Origin: Pseudeuparius sepicola
Taxonomy: Eukaryota; Arthropoda; Insecta; Coleoptera; Anthribidae
Assembly: GCA_963920635.1 (NCBI GenBank)
Contig: OY987301.1
Span: 20,192,501-20,256,500 of the forward strand
Direction: 5' to 3'
Length of the DNA stretch: 64,000 bases
Made by a program: the position numbers and the translations under genes. How positions within the stretch are numbered: position 1 is the first letter of the stretch; every line of letters begins with the position of its first letter. Positions 35,001 through 47,000 of this stretch are shown piece by piece. The notes under the pieces were generated by a model, which saw only the letters and a program-made list of their open reading frames with translations, was not told the origin of the DNA and ran no database searches.

Positions 35001-38000
35001 AATAAGATACACATCTTTGCGCAATACTACAGAGGGGATGAAAACTGTTTATAGTCTACATTCTAGTATCGCTTTTATGATTTTAGCATGAACTTAGAAC
35101 TGGAACCACTGTAAAAATATTATTGTCCTCTGCCACTACCACTACCACTACCTATTTAAAGTAATGACGCTATTACAAATATTAGCAGATGCAAGCAGTT
35201 TCTAAGTGAGAGTTTAAAAATAGCATGTTGTGTAAATTTTCATCCATTTAATTTTTTTCCTGGGAATCATCTAGCAATAATAATTATTGATGAAATCAGC
35301 AGTTCCATTATTTGAGACATAAATTTGAGGAAGATAGTTAATATTTTGAGTCACCAACGTGTCAAATATATGAATCATTTTTGAAACCATTGTTTTCTTT
35401 TGAATATTAAATAAATAGTCTGCACCTAGCTTTTGCGTTTTCGAACCGCAGATGTTCCAAAAATACACCGTGACCGAAAACCGAAATGAAAAATTAACCG
35501 GTTATGCTCCCCTGACCATGACATATCGCTTTACCGTTTTATGCGTTTTCACACATAGATAATTTCGACGTATCCTAAAAATACATATGTAATTTCTTCG
35601 GCGAGCCCATCCTGTACTTAGGAATAGGCCCATAGGCACACGTCACCCGTTAAAAAAACTACGACATGATTAATGGTTCTTGTAATAAAGGTGAACCTGA
35701 GAAGGCTTATTTCCTGTGCCTTAGATTAGCCCCATAGACGCTGGGGTGGGTGATATGTTAATTTTGTCATCGTTTAGCTTTCTGATATTTTAATGGTTTT
35801 GCCGGTGTGTGCCAGAGTTAAATGGTAAGGTGACGGCTGAATGTAGTTCATTACCGCGCCTAAATTCGGGATATTTACAAACATAATAAATCTCTCTTTG
35901 GGATGAAATTTTATCCTTGGATTACGTTGCAAGACTGGAAACAATTTCTATTTTTGAATTACAACGTAGTGTGATTAATGGCAAACATATTTGTTGCGAA
36001 CGGTTGAACCTGAAAGAAGAAACAATAACTATATTATCGTTGAGCGAAAATCAACCAATCAACAGTTTTATTCTATAGTATCTTCTCTTTACTGACTTCA
36101 GCTTGATGATCCATATTGTTGGGGTTCGAAAACAAAACGCAGTAACCTTGACAACCGTTGAGTGAAATAATATAATCACTCAACGGAGCAGCTATTCATA
36201 TCGAACACATACTGAAGATCAATTTATTCTACAATATTGTTCGTTTAGAGTATCTATAAGGTACCTACCTATTGCAAAAGGGTTTAAATAATCGTTTTCA
36301 GGTTTGGTGTGAGGGCACAATTTTTAATCGGAAACAACTTTTCTTAATACCTACACAGGGTGGTTATTTATACGATGCCCACCATTGGGATCTACTAAAT
36401 GAAAAAATATATAGAGGCGGTTAAATGGGGGATACAAATCTGAAATTTGTCTCCCATTTAACCGACCTTTTCTCGTGACTCTCTCAATTATTTTCAGACT
36501 CCCGCTCTTTGACTATATAACTTCGACTGAGCTTATTTTCTTCTCCAGAGAGCTCTATTGTAGCCGATTGTTGAGTTGAGTTAATAAATTGTATTACTAC
36601 TTTTCCTCCCCAATGTTAACAAAAAATTTTGAAGTTTATTTTTCTATGCCGTTTTTCCTGGCATCCATTCCTCTGGAATCTTATGGGTAAAATGGGTTAG
36701 AATGACCTTGAGTAAGACTCAAAGGCGAGATAGATATTTTGCATGCACACAGGATCGCTTGGGCTACTGGTTTGGTTTATTTTACTACAGAGGCGGATCC
36801 AGGCAAATATAAACGGGGGGGCGGCGTGGTAAAAATTTTTCCTGAGGGGTTGGGATAAGGGAAATTTTTAGAATATAATATGTATTTTTGTGAAAAATAA
36901 AATAATTTATTTGTCTAGAAAAAAAAACAAAAACAAAAAATGTGTATCCAAACAAAATAAAAACAAACATAAATAATAAACATAAGAAAACAAAATCCCA
37001 AAAAAAAACAGTAATTCTTTAGATTTAAAAAATAATGTACTTATCACAAAATAAAATCATATTTCGCGCAAGCTGATATTTTCTTCATTTATGGGTGTAC
37101 ATTGCAGGGCTAAATTACTTAGTCTGTCTTGGACCATATTGGTACGTAACAAAGTTTTAATTCCTTTAAGTGAATTAAGAAATAATTTGTTTCAGCCGAT
37201 GCATTGCTTCTCGGGAAACTGGCAAGTATGCTCAAAAATTTTCTTGCCGTTGTCGCGATGCGACATCGTACTGGTGTTATTGAGAAACTGAGGAAAATAT
37301 ACTAAAAACGTTCTTTAATTGTACACTAGATTCTGTCAGGTGTCAGGTAAATATTTTATGTCCCTAGAATTCCCTAAAAGGCAGCCATTATTAACGTAGG
37401 ACAGGGCCGTAATGAACAGAATTTACATTTTACACACACGAATCCTAAATTTAAATAGATATAAATTAACATTAAACTCTGTTCTTTGAAACATAGAAAA
37501 AGGCTAGAGTTATAGTTTCTGTGTTTGAAGTTAGGTTAGAGCCACAGACACAGAGATCGAATATCAAGGTTAAAGTTAGGCATCTGTCACAAGTTCTGAC
37601 ATTTCTGCCGGACATGCTAAATACGTCTCAGGTGCCCAAAACATTGCTGCCAACCTTGTATTACCAAATTAAGAAATGTAATTTCTAGTGTACATTAAAG
37701 AGCGTTTTTAGATTATCTAATAATACTCCGGTTGTAATAATGGTCGCCCCCCCCATCCATCATCATTTCAAAAATTTCCCTAAAAAATACCATATCACTG
37801 TATGTGTGATTATTATTATAATTATTATTGGAAATGCAATTATGTTTCTCCGTCTGAATCTCACATTCATACCTTATTTGTATGTTAATTGGAAGAGCAA
37901 ATATTGCATAACGAGCGCGTACATAACCACACTCAAGGTTGAACTCGAAGCCATATGAAACTGAATCGCTTTGTGGCGACAACCGTTCCGAGAAGGTCGA

Positions 38001-41000
38001 TACACGAGTTAAAGTTCCAGTTTTTTAAATAAAAGGAGATTCTACAAGTTGACTTATGCCACTCGCGGCTTCGCGACTACTTCTGTAGGAATAATAATAG
38101 TTCGTCAGAATTCACGGAGGGAAAATTAGTAGAAACAACATGGGAGCAGACATTTTGTGAAACAATTGATACAAAATTTACATAAAAAACAATATCCAAA
38201 ATTAGTCGTTTTTTATCACGGCAAAGTTGGGGTAGGTAATATAGTTGTTATTTGTTTGGTTTCAGAGTTTTGGTAGGAGCGCCAGAGGCTGAATCTAGAT
38301 TCATCCGACATCTAGTGAGGGAACCATCTGGAGCAGTGTACTCGTGTAGGATAGAGAGAGATGACCAATGCGAAGAAGTGCCATTCGATGCAAACGGTAA
38401 GATACCGAAAACGAATTGCGAAATTAATCTGAACCTGTAAATTGTTAATCAATGAATTGTCCATCTAGGGATGAACATTTAGAAATCACTACGTATTTCC
38501 TTTTCAAGGAAGATAATTGCAAACTTTGGAATATTTTTCTATTATATTGAACAACTCGTTATGCAATGCATATTGCATGCTCTTGCCACAACGTGTACAC
38601 TCACATGCAATATGCCTCATTGCTTAATTTGCTGCACAATCTACTATTGCAGAACAAGTGTAGTTATAGAATTCCGTCAATCAACGATCTCTAAATCTTT
38701 GTTTACATTTTGGAATAGGCATGGTAGTATCCTGCATCATTGCCACTTTGCCCACTTTGACACCGCAGCCATGCACCATGCACTTTCTTTTTTGTGGGCA
38801 ACAGGGGAACAAAAAAAAATGATATTTTACACTTTGTTAATATTATAATACCAGTATGTAACTGTATACAGTAAAAAGAAAACTTATTTATTATTAATTA
38901 AGAATCTGCATTTCTGCTAATTCTAGTAAGTATTTCTGATTTACCTGAAACCCACTGTATTAACGATGACGAAACATAAGACCAGAGATTTCCATGCCAT
39001 AATTGTACAGATAGAAAATATGTCGCGATTTATCAAAGCATCAAGTACAACTAGCACCCCTGTAGCAATTAACGAAATTTAATTATTAAAATTTGTGGGA
39101 TTCTGATTATTGGAAATTTTCGAAGGCAACCTTCGGATACAAAAAATAATTAAATACTAAGTAGGCTAGTACCTATCGTACCAGTAGTTACCTAGTTATT
39201 GGAATCTACCGTGTCTAGATGTACCTACATACCTACTAATACCACCCAGCTTTTTTCGATTATAACTCAGTCCTCATTTGGGCACTCATCTTTTATAAAA
39301 ACAAAGGGCATGAGTCCACGGATTTCCAACCGACCATTAAGCCGTAATAACAGGGCCCCACAGTAGCTGCCGTTATTAACTAAGTATATTTCGCAGAGCC
39401 GAGGGAACAATACATAAAGAGAAGGCCAATTTGATAGATTGGAACAGGATGGGCGCGTCCGTTCTCGTAAGCACGGCCAACTGCAATTTTCCCATCGATT
39501 GCGATTAAAATATAAAGGCGGCGACGTAAGGCCGATTTTATAACGCGTTAAGGAGGCGATGCCTCGATTTAGGTTGGGGAACTGGGTCAGGTATTTATAG
39601 AGTCGTCCGGGATCACACCTCTACCTACCTTCCTTGACACGTTTATGGGATCGCCGCTTTGTTTTAAATGTACTTTGTGCCCGTTCTCCCCAATTTTCAT
39701 TATCACTGCTAACAATGTGTTCTACTCTTATACAAAACTTGGTCACTATTCTACGGGTAGAATGGGCCGTATATCTAGATGTTGCAAAAGATTTTGACAG
39801 GGTATGGCACGCCGGTGTCATCTACAAACTTCTCCCCGATAGCAAATTTCAAATCCGGCTTGGGTTTCAACTTTCTTCGATGAAAGCCATCGAAGTCGGG
39901 GTCCCCCAAGGCTCCGTACTTGACCTACTTCTTTATAACTTCCCAACATCCCTCACTTTACCCGTTCGCAGATGATACTGCCATAACCTCGTCGGCCCAT
40001 CACACTCAGCACGCGATAGGTACCTCAAATTCGCTGTTGTCCAACTCACTGAGTTGACAAATGTAAAATCAAAGTAAGCGCTTTCAAAGCCCGAGTTTGC
40101 AGTCTTCTCGAAACAACAACTGTCCTCCCGAACGGCGCTACCTAGGAAGAAGTCTAAGTAGATAGCTCTCTCACATTTGCCAAACAGAACCGAAAAGCTA
40201 TGAATATATGCTAAAAGGTGTCTTCCTCATACTTCACAAAAATCTTCGTTCCCCATCTCCAGCAAACTTCCGCTATACAAATCACTCATTCGCCCCACGA
40301 TGTTGTTTGCCTGCACGGCTTGGCAATACATTATGGTAAATAATTGTCACCTACAAAGTTTACAAGTCGTTCAAAATAAACTACTAGGACCAATAACAAA
40401 GAACTCTCTCGAAACACCGACACAAAGACAAAAATTCATCCTATAACCATAGCCGAATGATACTCCGTTCGGCTATGATATAACCTCCTTCTCAGAACGG
40501 CAACATAACCAAAATTTGAACTCTGAGCCAACACCCTCCTTCCTGGCCAAATTCTCTGGTCTATGTCTGAAATAGATTTAGTCTCCATCGGCCAAAAAAG
40601 TATTTTTCTCTAGCTTCTTGAAGCACACATGCCACCGATGGAAGATTGAAGATTTAGGTAATGAAATTCGTAATAAAACTTTTCCCCTCATAATCCAAAG
40701 TTTCTCATCAAGTCATCTCAGATGACGCACTAGTAGCAGATTCATGTGATCAAAACACGAATATTTTATCCAAGTTTTTATTAGATCTTTGAGGTTTTGC
40801 AGAAGAAAAGAAGTTTTATTTAAATAAAAAGATGTAGGATATTAAAATTGTTTTTATTAGATTTTATTGTACATCTTAAAAGAAACACAATTCTCGAAAT
40901 ATTTTAGGACATTTTTATGGCTATTTGGATGGTTATTACTTTAACACAAAAACTGAATAGATTTCTCAAAAATCCCCAACCCTTGGGCCTAGAAATTGTT

Positions 41001-44000
41001 ATTGATATTGATTTCTAAGTATGCTAGTAGTTTTTTGTCGCCAACCCATTGAGCTGAAAGTTTGCACGCATTTTTGGTACTGGTGACAATACATTCTAGT
41101 ATACTCAATATTGTAATTTGTTCAAAATGGCCGCCGCTCCAAGATGGCGGATTACCTTTTTTATTTACAATCCCCTTGATAAGGATATCAAATGAAAGGG
41201 TTTGGCTAGTATAAGCCCCAAGATGGCGGACTAAATTTCTTTACCACCCTCGTGACATAGGTATCAAACGAAAAGGTATAGATCAAGACACCAACTAAAA
41301 ATCACAATAATACATATGTATAAAATAGGTAGGTATCTAATAAATAAAAAAACCTATTTGAAAACAAGCTCTTATCAAACTTTGTTGCCGACAGCGAAAG
41401 TGACGTTAGATTTCGTATTTTTTTAAGTTGTATAGCATAAAATCTAATAACATTTTACCTGGCAAAAATTTAGTACAAACATCTCTGTTTTCATTTTAAT
41501 CATAAGATCTTAAAAGCATATGCACCAGAATTATTATTTTTCCCAAGGTTTTCATAACTTATAAAACAAAACACTGCTTGTAAGATCTTATGATTAAAAT
41601 GAAGACAGAGATGTTTGTACTAAATTTTTGCCAGGTAAAATATTATTAGATTTTATGCTATACAACTTAAAAAAATACGAAATCTAACGTCACTTTCGCT
41701 GTCGAATAAAATACTTATGTTGAATTATTTGGACGAGCTTTTTGAAAAAAAAAATTCAATATAAAATATTAAATCATTTTCAGCGATAAAGATAGTAAGT
41801 ACGTTTATTAAAAACTTATTTTATTCGTTTGAGTACATGGCATAAATAAAAGCTTGGTTTGAAAAAGGATTTTATTTATTATTTTTGCATGATTTTTCTT
41901 TTAAGTGTTTATTTTAGAAATTTAAAAGTAAAACTCGCTCAGGGACAAAAAAAGGTTCTGCAAAATCTCAAACCATACTTGGGTACGTGCAAGTGTATAC
42001 ATAGATACCTATGCGATTTCTGCTTAACCTGCTTACAACTTAATAAGTCAAGGTTACCTTTGGTGTTTGTTTGAAACCAGTTCTTATATTTTTAGCAGTG
42101 TTTAGACTATTGAAGCCAACAGAAATCTTTATTCATCGATATCCAAAAAAATGTAAATAATGTACTATTTATTCCTGAGCACACGAAATATATTGTTCAA
42201 TGACCGTTTTCTTTTGTTTCCTCACCCTAACAGAAGCTCTGACCATTTCTGAGAAGCGAATATAAATAATGTCCTTCTCCGACTTCCACGTGTTAATTTA
42301 TGTACAGGTATATTTGCAAAGAGTCGCTAAATGGGCCAATTTATTCCTTTATACACCCTATATCATCTTCCATATATAATATCTAATTATCTTTGACTGT
42401 TTTCCACCAACAAAGCACGGGCGTAGCCAAGGGGGGGTTTCGGTGGTTCAAACCCCCCCGAAATAAGCAAAATATTACCTAATATTATACCGAAAAAATA
42501 CGAGGAGTGAAGAGTTAAATTATTATTACGTTTGAATATATTATGTAGTAATAGTAGCGCCTAGCGCCATCTTTTGACGAGAGGCAGACGCAGTTGCAGC
42601 CGAACTATTTTGTATTGTAGGGAGACTTTGCGTTGTTTCTCGATTATTCGCCACGCCCCTAGGTCGAAATGAGCGGAACTTTGTGGAAGTTCGTGGAAGT
42701 TTCTGGACGGCTACTGGGCTGCTATATAAGCGGCGCCGCGGCGCGTGACCGCGCTTACGGCAGTATTGTTCCATGCGAACTCGAAGCGAATAAAAGTGAA
42801 AAGTGGTGAACGAATAGTGAAGAGAATTAAGTGTACCGTGTAAGTGAGTAATTTTAGTGCACTGTTATTCGATGACCTTGTTAAGGATAGATACGTGAAT
42901 CATTATTACTGTCGAAAAATGGAGGGGAAAAAAGGAAGGGTGATAAACCTAAAGGTATGGACTACTGGAAAAAGTGGTGTAGTCAAGGTCAAGAGGTTTC
43001 TAATAAAGAAACAAATTTGGATTTAGCTATCAAAGCTTCAGCTACCTTGCATGCTGATAAGAAGACTGCCTACCCCGAAATCTAGTTTGGAATGCCTAGA
43101 TATGTGCGATAAAAACCTTTATCCTAATATTTACACATTACTACAAATCTTGGCTACCATTCCTGTATCCACTGCTACCCCAGAAAGGTCTTTCTCGAGC
43201 CTAAGGAGACTGAAAAACTATTTACGAAACACTACAAGTGAAAACAGACTTAATGGTTAATGAACATGCACTATGGAACAGAAATTCATGCAGATGAAGT
43301 AGTGGATATATTTAAAAGAAAAAGCCGAAGATTTCTTCTTTAATGGTTTTCGATTTAGCGCAGAGGAACGAAATTAATTTATCCATTTCATTTAAAGTTA
43401 AGAACTTTATAAATATGTCGTAGTTTTTCGGATGAATATATAGATATTAAATTTCATGTAAGTATATTTTTGTTGTTTTATTTACTTCTCAAACTAACCC
43501 CCCCCAAAACTAAATCCTGGCTACGCCCGTGCAACAAAGGTTGGGCGTCTGAAAATGATCACCCTGTACCTATCTGTCTGTAACTATGCTCTTGATTTGC
43601 GTATTAATAATTTTATTTAACAAAGTTTAGTCTGACATGTGTAGCAGGTCTCTTATAAAAATCATCAGAGTCGTACTTAGTAGTTTTTCTCAAGAAAGCC
43701 CGACCAGATCAATAGACCGGAAGATAGTGACAGATTTTTGTACGTAATTTTACTGATTATGACTTTCTTTCTTTTTGTTGCGTATATTCTCACAATAATA
43801 AGATACGAATCAGAGTCATCTTGGGTTCTTCATATGGAAAAGTAAGTTTTTATTTATTCTAAAAATATGCGTTCTGATGTGATTTTAGTCAGGCTGCCAT
43901 GTGTTTTATAATGAAGTTCACATTGTTCACAATAGAAAATTCTTCGGAAAACCATAGGCATACTGTTAACGTGGACCCAAAGGGCTACTATTGTCACGTG

Positions 44001-47000
44001 AAATTAATACTTAATTTTTCCACGATTCTGAACAGGCTGCTAATGATAAGTACCTATGTAAGTTCTTGTCATAAAACTGCTGAAGAAAAGATGGCATACC
44101 GTTTGCGCATGTCCAAGTTCACTTTGCATCGAATAAATCGTTTAAATGATTAAATAACATTCAATTTAAACTCTACTTGGACATGCGCTATGCGCAAACG
44201 ATATGCCATCCTATTTTCAGCATTTTCGTAACAAGAACTTGCATACCTACTTCTCATTGGCAGCCTGTTCAGAAACGTGAAAAAATTAATTATTAAAATA
44301 CAAGTTTACGTGACAATAATAGCCTTAATATTTTCTAAAATTTATTTGTGGCGTAAACAGATCCATTGAATTTTAATTGGGGTTTTCGCCACCAAGACAA
44401 CTTTTTCAAGTTGCCTGGAAAATTAATAAATTCTTAACAGTAAATGAACTAAACTTTGAACTTGTAACTCAAAAAATATCTTCAACAAATTTGTTTCCTG
44501 AGCGTTCGGAGAATAAATCTTCCTCCTTTCTCAAAGATCATGTCACGTCAAAGTGAAATGACAGATTAATAAATTTCAGGTTAAAATGTCATGACAACAG
44601 AAACAATAGCCTAGCCACCTGTCTGATATTGTACCCTGTGTTCTACCTAATTATTTATACTAAGGAGACCCCCTCCTTTATCACCATTCATAAGCAATTT
44701 ATTTATGGAAGATTTTGAAAATGAGTTGACTAGATATGTTCACCAACCTAATGTTTGGTGAATGACATATTTGTTATATGGGAACATGGAGTAGATGATT
44801 TAAATTCATTATTAAATTTTATAAACTCGCAAGAACCTTCTATTAAGTTTACCTTAGAAATTGAAATCAATTACCTTTCTTAGATGTTTCAATACTGAAA
44901 TCAGATAGTATAGAAACTAGTGTCTATAGAAAACCAACACATACTAAGAGATATCTCCATTTTAATTTCAATCATCATATTAGTGTTAAAAAAGGAGTAA
45001 ATAAAAGTTTGTATGACAGGGCTAAAGAGATTTGTTCTAATAACACAAAATTTGAGGAGGAAATTAAGCATATAAAACATGTTCTTGAGAAGAATACCTA
45101 GTTATCCTACTGAATTTATTGAGCACGTTTTTCAAGATTGCCAACAAAATAACAATGCTAATAGAATTAGAGAAATAAATCTGCTGGACTGACCAGCAAA
45201 TTTAATTATTCCTTATATTCCTGGGCTATCAGATAAGCTAAAACGCATAGGCAATCGTTTTAATGTCAGAACAGTATTTAAAACCAAAAATACATTAAGA
45301 TCGATGTTAGTTAAAATGAAACCATTTAATGAGGTACAAAGTTCAAAAAATTGCATTGATAAAATTCCTTGCGAATGTAGAAAGTTCTATGTTGGGGAGA
45401 CTTGTAGGCCATATCAGGCAAAATCAAATTTCGAAGTCGAAAATATGTGAACACTCTTTTAATAACAATCATAGGATTTTGTGGGATAGTTCCAAATCAA
45501 TTCTCAAAGAAGAAGTAGGGAATAGACGAAAAATTAAAGAATCACCATTTATTCTAGGAAATACAGACAACTGTGTTGCTGAATGTTCAGTGGAATTCAG
45601 TAAAATATTATTGCCACTTATTCAAAGAGAAGTTAGTATAAATAATAAGGTAGAACACAGGGTACAATATCAGACAGGTGGCTAGGCTATTGTTTCTGTT
45701 GTCATGACATTTTAACCTGAAATTTATTAATCTGTCATTTCACTTTGACGTGACATGATCTTTGAGAAAGGAGGAAGATGTATTCTCCGAAAGCTCAGGA
45801 AACAAATTTGTTGAAGATATTTTTTGAGTTCACAGTTTAGTTCATTTACTGTTAAGAATTTATTAATTTTCCAGGCAACTTGAAAAAGTTGTCTTTTAAC
45901 CAGTTTGTATTCAATTAAAATTCAATGAATAATAGCCCTTTTTTTGAACTTTTCACATAAAGAACCCTCTGATTTACACCTTATTATTTTGAGAAAATAT
46001 GCAACATAATGCCCTTTGAAAGGCATACTGAGTAAAATCACGTCCAAAAATCTGTCAATATCTCCCGGTTTACAAGGCAAGTTGGTTGGTTGTGGTTTTT
46101 GGAGATTACCTAGTATTGATATAACAGACTTAAAACACTACATATGATACGCAATCAACGGGGTGCTATCACTTCAGTATATAAGTATACTAACACAACA
46201 GTATACCTATTTGCATATTGTAAATACTTTTATACTTACTTCTATACGCGATTATTCAATGATATCTCATACATTTTTAAAATGCTACAATTCTCTGGGA
46301 ATTATTTCATTTGGAATTTATATCAACCAGATCGCAAATATGGGAATGGTTTGCAGAAGTTCCTGTTTACAGACACGTAAAATTAATCCAAAACTTCACT
46401 CTGCGCGATGGCACGTCTGAGATATGAGCCAAATACAACTTACAGGCCGTACTGAGTATCTCGCGGGAAAGAAACAATATTTACAGGGCATTGTATGCAA
46501 ATATCCGAAGCACGCTTACTCTATATATAGATAAAGAATATTTTATTAAAGTCGAATTTGTAGTTTGGAAAAAGTCCTGGATGTATTGTGCCACTGTGCT
46601 TGCATTGCATGAATTTTAAAGCGCCACTCCACAATGGTCAGCCGCCGTGGCTATATTAGGCAAAATCACGAATTCGAAACGGAAGAGACAACCGACTTGA
46701 ATTGCAGACAAATCAAAAGTTCCCATGGGCCTTCTAAGGAAAATAATATTATGACTGTTTCTTCTTTACCAATAGATTAACGGTTGGAAGAAAGTCGTTA
46801 TGGATCACTCTGTAGGTACAGACTGTGTTAAATCCTTGTGAAGAAACACAACCTCTTCTCTCGTCTATTCGAACAATTTTTTAATGGCATCATCATCTTT
46901 CGGTCTAATATCCAATCTCAGACCCCGGGCCTTAAATACATTTTTTGTGGTTCAATATCTACACGATATCCGAGCCATGATTTCATTAATCCGTTGATGG

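Larger units (their letters stand above)
42416..43531 (+). mobile_element. hAT element derivative with perfect 8-bp target duplication
   Basis: CACGGGCGTAGCCA at the left and TGGCTACGCCCGTG at the right form the terminal inverted repeats. CAACAAAG flanks both sides (42408-42415 and 43532-43539), an exact 8-bp duplication. Inside: a promoter-like region (42655-42765), a leader, and a broken transposase end (43051-43260 and on). At 1116 bp it lacks the catalytic middle and is non-autonomous. Poly-G and poly-C runs lie next to the ends. Confidence 0.9.

Noticed and set aside
36788..36990. A complete hAT element beginning CAGAGGCGGATCCAGG
   Set aside because: No matching inverted end or target duplication was found to the right.
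39621..39821. 66-codon minus frame
   Set aside because: It is the antisense shadow of the LINE reverse transcriptase on the plus strand.
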